A program made the translations under genes and the position numbers. From positions 7,558,298-7,622,297 of the forward strand of contig JACAXG010000024.1 in NCBI GenBank assembly GCA_018881555.1: 64,000 bases of DNA. The letters are read 5' to 3'. The notes under the pieces were generated by a model. That model was not told the DNA's origin, made no database searches, and saw only the letters and a program-made list of their open reading frames with translations. Of this stretch, positions 24,040 to 36,200 are shown one piece after another. The DNA comes from Amblyornis subalaris. Taxonomy: Eukaryota > Chordata > Aves > Passeriformes > Ptilonorhynchidae. The stretch's first letter is position 1; each line of letters opens with the position of its first letter.

Positions 24040-27030
24040 GAAAATAAATACATTTATTAGAAAGCAGGGACTTTCTTGCAATTTTAGTAATTATTTCAGG
24101 ACAAAGGGAGCTTTTAAAACCACTTAATAAACTTGGGTAGACTGATCTTATGCACTGCTGCTTTACTGGTAGCAACAGATCCCCCCCTCACATACATCAG
24201 CATTTCATTAATGGCAGTGCTGTTTATGTGTTTTCTGACTTCTTGTAGAAAATTAGTTTATGACCAGTAAGAGGTCCTCATGAATAAGCAGTAAATTTTG
24301 GACACTACTCATGGATTGAAATCCTACTGGCTCCTTGATATAGAAGGGCTTAACATACTAAGGCCGTACATTTGTCAAACAATCTCTCAGAAGAACTGGG
24401 TCTCTATTGCCAGTAAAAGATTAAACTGCATTTTTGCACCTTTGAAGTAAATCAGAGGGCATTACTGAAGAGCAGTTATGCTTCTTATGAACCTCTAAAC
24501 CACGTTTGAGGGATTTTGTCTTTATTTTTGTGTGCTATGGAAGCCCCATAAGCAGCAGCAGTTCACAGCCAGATGTGGTAGAGCCTAGTTCAGGTGTTTG
24601 GTGTGACATAATGCAGGGGAGCAAACAGACAATGAGTTAAAAAAAACCCCATCAGGCAGGCACCACAGTTTTGGTGCCACTGAAAGAAGGTGCAGTAGAC
24701 AGTTTTAAGGCCTTAAAAGAGCTGAAGAAAACTGTGTAACATTAACCCTGTTTAACGCAATTCTCAGCTAAAGAGTTGTGAGTACATGGACAAGGGAACA
24801 GGAATGTATCCAGAGAAAGGAATCTGCTTCTGGGGCCACATCGAGGGTTCTCAATGAGTGAGAAAGACAAGGAAGCCAGTCACCAAACACTTAACATCCT
24901 GGATGACACATTATTGTAGTATGCACATTTTAGGCTTGCTGAAGTGGCTCCACATGGCCTCAGACCTTTCTGGTGTTAGCAACTGTGAGTGCTCAAAAGT
25001 GCCGGTTGGTCTTCAAAATAGGATGACTTTAAAATAGGTATATTTGCAAAAATAAATATCTTACATTATTTTTTGATTACTATCTCTGTGTTCAGAAANA
25101 AGTCGAGGTTTGGTTCAACTTCTTTCTTTACAACCATCAAAAATAGAAATCATAATTAAAAATACATTGTTTAAAGAGGTGACCTTTCTGTCTTCTATCA
25201 CTTCAGGTTTAAGGGCTGAGACAGACGTGCAGCTTCCATGTCCATGATCTAATCTGCCTAGCTCTGCCCTGTTCCAGTCAGTTTTACTGGAACAAGCTGT
25301 AATTACGCCCTTCATTTAATGTTTGCTCTTGCTTGAGTGTAACTCAGCTTAATAGTGCAATTGCCATGGATTTAACGAACCGCTCCAACAAGACTGGTCT
25401 GAGGCCTGCCTGAGGCAAGGCAAGAATCATTACTACTCTTTATTATACTTACAATTCATAACTAGAATATTGCTTCTTTTCATCTAGCAACTTATAATTC
25501 CTAAAACTTTGAAGTCTAAGGCGGCATTGCAAGTTATACAATACTTACCCATTACAAGTTTCCTGGATTTTGAACAAAAACATTTAGGTATTTAAAAATT
25601 GCAAAACAAATCTCCATTNAACAGGATAAATACATTTGAAAAAACGTTATTTTCCCACAGGCTAACAGTCTCTAAATAGCTTGTAAAGGTGCTTATTTTA
25701 TTTTATCTATCTGTAGATACTTTTGAAGGACCATTTATGCTTTTTAGGTATGAGAATAGACTAATTTTTCCATTCTTTATTATTGCTGTAATTAGATTAA
25801 ATTGTTTACAAAAGTCAAGTTATTGAAGTTATATTTATTATAAAGATAAATGCCACATATGCACACAGACATATCTATATACAGTTCAATATTCTCTTGG
25901 CTGGCATGAGGAAAAAGATAAAAAGCTGGAGGATGGACTGGCAAAAAGATTGTTTCTGGTGAGAGATTATCTGAGCCATCAGCTGCCCAGCACATCTGGA
26001 CAGGTTTCTGCTCAGCCTCACTCCAGACTCTTTCNTTTGAGCAGTGCTCAGATTTCTGTTAGCTAATCCTTTCTAGCCAATTTTGCCATGTTATGGTTTG
26101 TCTGCATGCTCACTTTTCCCAGGCTAAACTGATTCAGGTTGCTNGGGATGGTTTTTTTTTGTTTGGGTTTTGGCTCCTCATGGCATCAGTTTTAAGTCAC
26201 ATTTCCTCTAACCTTTCTCTCTATTATGATTATTGCCACTACAGAGCCTTCTGGACAGTTAAGGACTGCAGCTATTTCAGTGTTTGTCCTACAGCTTTGG
26301 GGAAAAGATTGGAGAGAAACAGATCCTAGTAGAGTGGAATCTTTTCCTTCCATCTCACTGTACTAAAGGAATAGCATCTCNCAGATGTATCTGATACCAT
26401 ATTTGTGTTCCAAACACTGACAGGTTTGGATATTTGTAGTTAACAAAAAAGGGTTGTGCCCTGATATTTACTCAGTGTTAAAGCCAAATTAGTTGTTTGA
26501 TGGTAGGAGCTACTCAACAGGTGCCAAGGTTGAAACTGCTAAGAGTCTGTGAATGCTATTTTGTTAAAATAAATTGGTAGCTCTCTGCATTTAACAATTT
26601 CCAATTAAACATCTGAGAGAGGCTGGTGCTAGAAACCTGCTATGCATTTATTTTCTCTTTGCACTCAGCAGGTCTCATTTAGGTCATTATTGTTGCCTGT
26701 GTTCAGCAACTAGAGACAAATAAAGAGCTTCTTTCTTTTCAGAAAGGTCGCTGGTTGTGTTTCTGCTTCTGATACAAAAATTGGTACTGTGAATTCTTGA
26801 TCAATTTCCTTATTTTGACAGCTTTCATACCTCCCTATGGCTATTTATAAAATAAAGGTGGGGATCTTTTTCATGGCATGGTGACTTTTCCCAGCTATTT
26901 GCTAGTTATTTGATGCCACAAGGAAAATAATTAATGAATAGTCAAGAGAACTAATGAATTTGAATGCATACTTACATTCTAATGAAGTCCCTAAGTCTTA
27001 GCAGACAGTTGAGTACTTGGCTGCATGTAG
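24040..27030. other. Non-coding DNA, nothing recognised
   Basis: No exon, RNA gene or repeat family is supported. The longest frames (66-78 codons) have no protein-like features and several contain ambiguous bases. Confidence 0.4.
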
Positions 27031-27038
27031 AAGAAAAT

Positions 27039-27060
27039 ACACACACACACACACACACAC
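27039..27060. repeat. (AC)11 microsatellite
   Basis: Eleven perfect AC units followed by a short A run. It is likely to be polymorphic. Confidence 0.97.
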
Positions 27061-28254
27061 AAAAAAGCATTCAAGCTTAAAACTTAAACATATTCACAAT
27101 ACACAGTGTCAGAAGTAATCTCTTGAAAGATGTATATACTTTACATGTATATAATACATGTATTTAATTCTTAATTTACCTACTTGTAACATACCTTCTT
27201 CTCTACCCCATTCTACATATATGTANAGAGGGAGCAATCTGCTGACAAACATATATAATGAGGTTTGCAGGACTTTTCCAGCAGTAGGCATACTTTTTAT
27301 CTTCTGTAACATCAAACAATGCTAGCCAGTTGTATTTTTTCCTAGCAGACTTAGGTGAAAGAAACAAACTTCCATTTGTGCAATTTGCGCAAGCAAAAGG
27401 CAGATGGAGCTAACTAAAATCTCGTGCTGGTGCTGAAATAAGTGAGCACTATTGCCTCATTCCAAGGATGCCATAACAAATAAATGATAGCAGCACAGAG
27501 CAGTACACTGCGGTGTCTGTGGGGGTGGGCTTCCCCAGCCCTTCTCTGGTGAGGATTTACATTTCTTGGCCATGATTGTGATGAGGTTGTGCCCCATATC
27601 TGAGCCAGCGTAAGCTCTTTGCAGCACGCGGAAGACCAGCATCACCACGCACAAGCCTGTAAGATGGACAGCTGCCCATTAGGTCCCCAGCCTTTAAATT
27701 GGGGAAATGGGTTTAGATTACCTTGCTTAAATTGAATCCTTATTTTTCAATATCATGAACATTTAGAAACTCCTACACAAACTGTAATTCGGATGATTAT
27801 GGACCAGAGTGGCTAATTTTAGCTCCCCAAATAAGATTCATTTATTTAACACCAATATTGAAGAAGTTGGGATACAAGGAAATTGTGCCTAGGAAGGAAG
27901 AAATTGCACATATGAGGACTTCAGTCTATCATAGCACATCGATTTTAACTTGAGAGAATTTTATATCAGGAAAATCCAAAACCCAATAATAAACCCCTAA
28001 TAGCATCTCTTTTTAGCTAAATCAACAACATTTTCACTTCTAGAAGTCCAGAATCATTCAACTGCCTTTTCATAGATATATATATGTATGGCCATACATT
28101 CTTCATCAGCTTCCAATATGAATACGGAACCAGAGACAAATGGGAGTGTTGCCTACAGACAGGGCTGCAATAAACTAAAATTAAATAAAGAAATAAGTCA
28201 CACCAAACCAAACCCACCCCACCAAAACACCTTTTCAAAAGTGAGGTTGTCATG

Positions 28255-28830
28255 AATATGGCAAGTCAGACCTTTAAAGTCTTTTCAGCTGCGCCGGAGG
28301 TGTGGAAAACAATCCGTTTAAGACAATATCCCAGACAAAGACTTTGTGGTGATGCGGGGGTTAATTACAAACAACAGAGGTTCATTATCCATGCCAGAAT
28401 GTTGTGTTCTCACACAAAAGGCGCTCTCACTTGTTAAATGTCTAGCCTAGACTATCAGAAATTGCATTACACTTGCTGCCCCTCCCCTTATTCCCGTACT
28501 TTCTTACTCTGGCCTTTTTTTTTCCCTTCCTCCCATCTCTATTGAAAGACAGTAATTAAACACTAAAGCCTCTCAGTTTCTGCAGCACTGCGGGGGAACT
28601 CCTCCCTGTAATAAGCACCAATTACTGGCTGCGACTGCAGCTGATGAAGGATTATCCTCTCACTGAGCTACGGCAAGCTCTAGAGTATAATCTTCAATTA
28701 GTTCAATTCATGGAGCACACTGGCAGGCAGGCCACTACGTTTCCCACGACTTACACAAACAGCCTTTCTTTGACACCCCCCAACTCTGCACAGATGGTCC
28801 CAGCACTGTCTGTTGCAAAGTTCAGTGCAT
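28255..28830. promoter_or_regulatory. Possible conserved non-coding element
   Basis: This stretch differs in texture from its surroundings: few simple runs, balanced composition and several homeodomain-type ATTA/TAAT sites (GGGTTAATTACAAAC, CAATTAGTTCAATTCATGG) beside an E-box-like CAGCTG. Such a mixture is typical of vertebrate developmental enhancers. Conservation cannot be seen in a single sequence, so this is a guess. The open frames at 28,252-28,437 and 28,644-28,841 have no protein-like signature. Confidence 0.2.
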
Positions 28831-28924
28831 CTGGCCCCTAAACCCACCTAATGCAGGCAGCAAAACAAAGCCTGGGACTCAAGTGCCCTACAGTACCTAT
28901 TTGTTTCAGTAGCAGCAGGCTGGC

Positions 28925-28945
28925 TTTTTTTTTTTTTTTTTTTTT
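28925..28945. repeat. Poly(T) tract, 21 bases
   Basis: An uninterrupted run of 21 T. No recognisable retrocopy flanks it, so it is treated as a simple repeat. Confidence 0.95.
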
Positions 28946-29049
28946 CCAAATTAAAGAAAGAGAAATTATTCAAGGAGTCAGAAAACAGGTGGATAAACAA
29001 AAAACAACCAACAATCTTCTGGACTGACACTATAAATCACTTCTAGTCA

Positions 29050-31410
29050 TTTTAACTATGCTTGAATTTTTGAACACCCAATCTCGCACTAATATAAATA
29101 ATAGGGCTGCAACAGCCAAGAGATAAGGAGAGCAAAATTAAAAGTCTGTGTTTAGCTCTTTTTCTTCATGCTTAGGTATTGCAGAGATCCTGAAGAAATA
29201 GTGGATTCCAGTTTTTTTAGAGAGTGTCTGCTCACTACTTGGAACAAAGGCTTTTGTTAACCNAGATTTACTCTGGGCTTTGACTTCTTGCTTCTGCATA
29301 TGGATATTTTATATGGTCTNTATATCAACTTCTTTTAATCGCTGAACCTAAAAATCAATATAGTGGTACTCCAAAGCAGGTAGACTTTAATTAATTGTCA
29401 GTCTGCCTTTATCTAATGTTTTTGATAGTGGAAGACTTTGCTGTATGACTGCTAAACACAATAATTAAATAGACTAAAATAGATTAGTTCCACTGACATC
29501 ATCANCTTGCACACTGACTAATTCTGTTGCCACTGCCTTTGCTTCAGAGGAGCTGCCAGGACCAGAAGGCACAAGGCCCAGGGCACCTGCTTTTATGGCC
29601 TGGTATATCCATCCAAGGGATGCAATTTCCACTGCTGCCTCCACGTGGCTGCCTCAGTGGAAGAGAACAGGGATTTTTTCCATAATCTGGGCATGTTCTC
29701 ACCTGTAGAGAGGTTGTATAACCTTGCAGGATGACTTACAGCAGATAGTTAGCCATCTTCATGTACTTAAGGTGTATGGGCTCCTAGAGATNCTCAGATC
29801 TGGAAAAGGACTTGTATGTCTGAAAGTGTATCTGATTGGGTGTTTTCCAACTATATTAATTGGGTTTTAATAAAAGATATTATCTTAATGCATAAAGCTT
29901 GTCTCAGTCACATTCTTATACTGTCNTTTATATAATCCTGCTGAGGATACCACCATATCCACATCAATCATAAAAAAACCCCAAATCCAACAGACAAAAC
30001 CTCCATGTTTATTTTAGCTGGGCTGTTTATTTCAGTCTGGCAAAAAAAGCCAAAAGTAAAGTGTAGGTCCAGTTTGTGAAATGCCNAGTACCTCCAGCAA
30101 CTTTCAAATAAATGCTCTCTAGCTGTTTTTCTCTGTTCCACTGCTCTAATTCTTCAAATTATACAGTGCTGTAGGTATTTTCAGAGAAAAAAAAAAAAAA
30201 TCAGCCATTACCCTAAGGAACACGGAAGTTGTATTTGCAGCAGTTCAGACTTTTATATTTCAAGTACCTCAGGCTGTACTAGGTAAACACAACCTCCATT
30301 CAGAGGCAAAATACTAACAAAGATGATCTTTGAGAGAATGCCCTTCCTATCTCCTATAGACCCAGGAATGGAAGGAATCAAAGTTGTAGATTTCTAATAT
30401 TTGGGGAGTGATCAAGGCATCCTGCCCTTATGAAATCAAGCAAATGTAAAAGAAAAATAGTCCATAAAGTTAACTTCCCTTTCTGCTGGGAACCCACAGG
30501 AAGGAAAATCCAACCCGACAGTGACAATGGGCTGCTCGCACTTGTCATGTGGAAGGTTTTTAAGTGCAAGGCCTCACACGCATGTTTCTTTCCCAGATCT
30601 GGTTGTTGAAATGTGCATGTAGTTTTACTACAACNATGAATCTGTCTTCAGTACTGCTGTAAACACTCAAGTGTAGGATTTGATCAGATTCAAGGGTCAT
30701 TTTAAAAAGTGTTTTTACCATAGGCCCCAATTTAAAAGCATGGAAGATGGCTTTATTTTATAACTCGATTGACAGACAGAGAACTGAGCCTGAGATCACA
30801 CTGACCTTACAAACCCGGCCTCTAACCACCTGAATTCCTGCACTGACCACTTGAGCAGTTTAAAGGTAAAATTGTCTGACGATGCAAAGATGCATCAAAG
30901 AGAACACTTTGCATCTGAACTGCCCTGGCTTTGGTTGTCCTCTTTTGTCTTTTCCTTCCATAATTTCTCTCACATGGAACAACTTATTTGGCTCACTCTG
31001 TAGCCAAGTAACACACAACACAAAATGGGCTCATGCTCTCCTTTAATCACAGAGAATCACACAGAGACAATTACACATAAGAGAAGTTTCCCCTAAATTG
31101 GTGTGACCTCTGAACTTCGAGGAAACAGAGAAAAAACTAAGGAAAATCAGTGGGAAGAGTCAAGTGGCCACCTAATTGTTGATCCATGTCACCTATAGCT
31201 GGGGTAGGCAGTGGGTCATGGCCATCACAATGTGCAAGTGTTGCCTCTGCTGCACAGTGAAGAGGTCATGGGTATTACAGCTCCATTCTCTACTCAGCAG
31301 GAATGAAAAAGTAAAAAAGAAAGGTGAAAATTATCAGGCCCATAATAATTAAAAAAAAAATTGTAAAGCACTGAACAGATAAACAGATCCTATACAATAA
31401 ACACAAAACA
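29050..31410. other. Non-coding DNA, nothing recognised
   Basis: No gene or repeat family is supported. Ambiguous bases are frequent here (for example 29,263, 29,320, 29,505 and 29,792), which limits reading. Confidence 0.4.
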
Positions 31411-31422
31411 CAAAAGGATGTA

Positions 31423-31476
31423 TCAGAATCTCAAGGTGGAAGAGATCCATCAGGATCATCAAATCCAGCATCCTGA
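31423..31476 (-). mobile_element. Short CR1-like 3'-end remnant
   Basis: The plus strand reads TCAGAATCTCAAGGTGGAAG and then GGATCATCAAATCCAGCATC. This is the reverse-complement form of the CR1 3' end (…GATGATC…CCTTCCAACC…TATGATTC…) in degenerate form. Only about 50 bases are recognisable. Confidence 0.5.
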
Positions 31477-31894
31477 GAACATAACTTCTGGCCTGAAAAG
31501 GTTACAGAGTTGACTGTATGGTACATGCAAGAGATGGAAATTAGATAATATTTGTATGAAAAGAAAATGATACCAGGACTTGCTGGGGAGAGGTTGGTTA
31601 ACTGACAATTTTTGTCTAACTAGAATAAAAGCAGCAAATGTAAGCAATTGTGGTAATATCTTCACGGAGNGGTTGGATCTTGGATTAATTTTCCTCAGTG
31701 ATCTCATTCACTTTAGTTTAAATTTCTAGTTTGGGCTCAAGACCTTATCAAGTGCCATATTCAGATAGCAGGAAGATAACTTTGCTTCACCTCATAAATC
31801 AACCCATAGATCTTTTTATATGTATAGATACATATATTTACATGTATTTAGGTATCTGTTGATAGCCTATGGCTGCNGCCTGTGCACTACCATG

Positions 31895-32420
31895 AGCAGC
31901 ACTGGGAATGAACTAGAGGAATTGAAGGTCTGTGTGCCATTGCAGGGCTGCAGTCTCATTGGGATCACAGAGACGTGGTGGGATAGCTCAAACAGGAGTG
32001 TGGCAATGGCTGGATACAGGCTCTGTGGGGAGGGCAGGCTGGGAAGATGAGGAGGGGGAGTTGCTCAGTATGCGAGAGAGCAGCAAGAATGTGAGGAGCT
32101 GTGCCTGGGACAGACAGGGAGCCAGGGAGAGCTTTGGAGTTAGGGCTTTGGATTTTAGGGCAGATGAGCACAGGAGATGGGGTGGTGGGTGTTTGCTGGG
32201 GTCTGCCTGGCCAAAGAAAAGCCATTTTCAGACTGCTGAGAGAAGGAGCCTCATATCCACATACCCTGGTCCCTGTGAGCGGCTCAGACCTCTGCTGGCT
32301 CTGCTGAAAGGCAACACAGCAGGACACAAGAGCAGCGCTGCTGGAACTGATCCTTACAAACAAGGAGGATCATGTCAGCAAAGAGAAGGTTTGGGGCAGT
32401 GAAAAGTGAAGTGCTTGTTT
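31895..32420 (+). mobile_element. CR1 LINE ORF2 fragment, endonuclease part, decayed
   Basis: A plus-strand frame reads CSLIGITETWWDSS and then AGYRLCGEGRLGR, the diagnostic CR1 apurinic-endonuclease region around the ITETWWD motif. Further on, in shifted frames, GVVGVCWGLPGQ matches the VVGVCYRPP segment, and LELILTNKED matches the DLVLTNKEG segment. The element therefore keeps the order of the endonuclease domain but is broken by indels and stops. Reverse transcriptase and the CR1 3' end are not seen downstream, so this is an internal relic and not a simple 5'-truncated copy. Confidence 0.85.
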
Positions 32421-32599
32421 GTTTAAAGCACAAACCAGCAAAGAACAGCAAGTTTCAGGGATCTGATCACCTACTTAAGGTTAGGTGCATGCTTAAAAGC
32501 TTTCCTGGATCAGAGCCATTATTGGCCATTAATATATACACTGGGAAAAAATCATGCCAAATAGGTTATAATGCATCTAGAGAGCAAATTGAATCTTGA

Positions 32600-33050
32600 A
32601 CACTGCACATACATTATTGTGCTCTGACCTGATGAAGCACACATAATTACAGTGTTTGCTTTAAACAATGTGCCATGTTTCATGTAAATACCATAAACAG
32701 GAGGCAAGCTGGACAAAGAATTGTGTCATACCTTTTAATTGAGAACAGGAGGGTTTAAGTTTAAAAATCTCTTTGGATAACAACACCAGTCATGCCCCTT
32801 TATAAATTGCTGAGTTGCTAAAAAACAGCTTTCTCCTAGGAAATATAAATAAAGCCTGATATGTTATTACTGAAAATTTTTGTAAGACAATAACAAAGTT
32901 TGCAACCAGCATTATTAACTGCACAATAACAGGGGCTTTATTCATCAGGATGCGCATGTAATTTATTCCATGTAAAATTCGTTATCACAAATATCAAACA
33001 TGCTGTGGATAATAAATGACCAAGCAGAAATAAAACAAAAAGAGCTTTGT
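32600..33050. promoter_or_regulatory. Possible conserved non-coding element
   Basis: AT-rich but complex sequence with clustered sites: GGATGCGCATGTAATTTATT (an octamer-like ATGYAAAT relative), CCATGTAAAATTCG, TTTATAAATTGC and repeated AACAAAG/AATAACAG words. There are no homopolymer runs or repeat hallmarks. The texture resembles deeply conserved enhancers. This is an impression, not a measurement. Confidence 0.2.
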
Positions 33051-33259
33051 TTCAAGACACAAAAGCAAATTTACCCTTTTGATTTATTTGTTTTTCTAAA
33101 GAAAGGAAATGCTCATTTAGCAGATTAAAAATGAAATAGGGAAGTTGAACAACAAAAATCTTGATGAAGATGGTACTTGTTAGAACTGTATGGAAAGATA
33201 ACAAGTAATTATAACAGAAAATGTGAACAGTCCAATAAAACACAAGTATGATCAAAGCT

Positions 33260-36200
33260 GTGAAAAAAGCAATTAAGCTTTTTTGACACTTGACTGATGT
33301 GTTGAATGTGTGTGTGGATTTGAGGCATTTAAACTATGTTCATGAACAATTCTGTTTACAGGGCACCTACTAGTGTAGTTTTCTTTCATCTTGCCGTATA
33401 AAGCAAAAAGGAAGATATTTTAAGAGACAGTGTCACTGGATGAATCAGATTTATTTGCTACACTTTCTTAGACTATGTGCACTTTATAGTCCTAGAGGAA
33501 CGACACCTTTAAGTTACTGAATAATTGGAAGATTTATTGTCAATACAGAGTGGAAAAGTAGTTCCAGAGCTCATACAATTTCCTTTTGGAGAAATGTCTT
33601 TATGTAAATAACAGAGTTCCTCAATATGCAAGTGTATCAAGGTAAGGGGGAGCTTTGTTCTTTTCACGCTACAGGGGGAAATATCGAAATAGGTTTTTTT
33701 AGTATCTAAATCCAAGACAAAACCTGGATTCTGAAGGTTTTTTAAAGTCCAATATAATTCAGTAACATCGTTTAATTGAGACCAGCATCAGACTCAAATG
33801 TGTTAGACAGCAGTTTGAGATGTCATCTTAAAAAGAACTGTAAGGTGGAAAAGAGGACACAGTTGTTCCTAATTCTTACCATATTTTTGATACAACAGCC
33901 TAGCTGCAGGAGTCAAAGGGAGTTTTTGCATTGATTTCAATGAATTCAGAGTTTCATGCCTATCATTTGTACTCTTAAATGCTCGAGTCTTTTTTTTTTA
34001 AACGTTACTATGTGAGGTGCTTGACAGGAAATATAAACAGATGGTAGCAAATAAGGGCTAGACATGACTTTTTCAATGTTTTTGCAGATGTAAGGCAGGG
34101 CTTCAGCTGTAGACATTTCATGGGAAACTCTGAACAAAACATCATACTCTCTAACATGGCAAAGGCAGCTCTGCGTGGCTGAGCCCCGCTACACTGAGCC
34201 CAGAACAGAAATACCTCTGTCACCCAACTAACAGGCAAGCAGAGGTGGCACTACAGAGGTCAGCTTTGAATACAAAATGCACTGTCCTGGAGANCTACTG
34301 CTTTGAAACATAGGAAGATGACAAAAATTCCAAAGAAAAACCCCACCAAACCATCAGCAAATAAAATCCAGTGGTGCCTATACTTGTTTGCTTGTTGTTT
34401 CTGAAGGAGTGAAATAGCAATGGAAAAATAATGTTTCTTTTGTGGAAAGCAAATGGGAAAAGTCTAGGAAAAGGCTGGTATCCTGCCTTTTCACCTACAG
34501 CAGTGCTGACTGCCTTCTGCTCTCTTTGCTCCTTTGCACTCAGGAGAGATGGAAAAAGGCCAAAAGAGACAAATATGACTCAAACTGGTTTGCCCTGATA
34601 CCATGCTAAAAAGACACTGCAAAACAGAGCAGTATGGAAATGGGCAACCTTGTTTCAAGACACTCTGGTTTTGAGTGAGGTCTTAAGGACATGGCAAGGT
34701 GAACNCTTTTAGTACATCCAATTTAGTTAAAGCACACATTGAGAAATCCAAATCAAAACCTGCATGGTTCCTGTTAGAGGCTGTATTACCACAGCTCAAG
34801 TTTTAAGAGTGACAACCAGAGCATGCTAAGACAAAAGAAGAGAGAAAGGTAGGCAAAAACTAGCCACAAGGAACCACTGATGCACAAACACTGCTATTCC
34901 ATGCAGCCATACAACTCAAATACCCCACCGTAAGCTTTGGAAGCAGAGAGTTTCAAGTGCAGACTTCACAGTTTGGAAGGAAACCAAAGGCTGAATTAGC
35001 CTTGGAGAGAGATGTCAGGGCTCTCCCACCTCATCAAGCCTAAAACACTCCAGGGCCTGTTTCGCTGCTCTTTGTGCCACATGGAGCTTTGCTTTGGGTG
35101 TCACGAGTCACCACAGCACTCCCAGCTTATACAGAGATGGGCAAATCTCACACTATTCCTCAGCGAGATAAGGAGGACATTGCCTCTCAGAGGGGCCTCT
35201 TTCCAACTAATTACAGCAATTCTTGGTTTGAAAAGCTCCTGCCCCATGCAAAACACAGTCCACAGTGTGCAATGGAGAGCGCTGCAAAGAGAGGCTTGAC
35301 AAGACAAACCCCAAGGTATTTCTGTGACATCAACTCGCACAGCTGGCTGCCATAACTTGGGTGAATATAACTCTCCTGCACTTCAGCCATGCTGTGCAGA
35401 GGGTTGGGTATCGCTGTTTGCCCTCCCCTTCCCTGACTAGTCTCAATCAGCAGCTGCCCACTTCACTTCTCTTGTGCTCCTCTCCCCTCAATCATGCATC
35501 TCCTGACAGGTCCCCTTCACATTTTCCTCTCCTCAGTTTCCTCCCCTTCCGGTTGTCCATTTGTGCCTTGTCATGTTCTCCAGCCTGCTTCGTCCTCTTC
35601 ACGTCCTCCAGCACGTACATGAGTCTCCATCACTCCCCTCCAGAAGCACTTCCAAATTTCTCATAACATCCTGGCTAACTTCTCAAAACACTACTTCTAC
35701 TTACTGCTCCTGCCAGTATCTCNTAATTTCATATCCACACCAGCCTGATTGGCCCCCCTGTCAGGAGTAGCACACTACCTCATTTCTCAACAGCAAGCAG
35801 CTCACCTGCATCCTTTTACAAACAACACTCTCTTGCCAATCCGAGACATTAAGCAATCTTCATAGTAGCTTGAAGTACAGAGGTTTTCCAGAAAACAAAC
35901 AAAAAGCCATTGTAGAACCATTTTATATTTTTCTGGGTTTTTTTAAGCCTCATCTTGAATTTTGCAAACTCTGTCCAAAACATAAGCATGAGAATGCTTT
36001 TATTCNTTAATTAAAAATGTAATTACTTTTTTTTCCAAATGGTGTCAATTGGCAGTGCCAATACTAATATGAAAAATAAATAAAAATACTACAACTCCCT
36101 AACTTTTCAGAAGAAGAAATTGCCTTTTTATTCTCTTGGGATATCACCTGAGTCTTGCCAACAGAATTAGTTCAAACACTGACAGCCACAATACTGNCAC

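Noticed and set aside
31965..32363. 132-codon minus-strand frame
   Set aside because: It is the antisense of the CR1 endonuclease relic.
35361..35666. 101-codon plus-strand frame rich in Ser, Leu and Pro
   Set aside because: It is explained by the pyrimidine-rich composition of the stretch.
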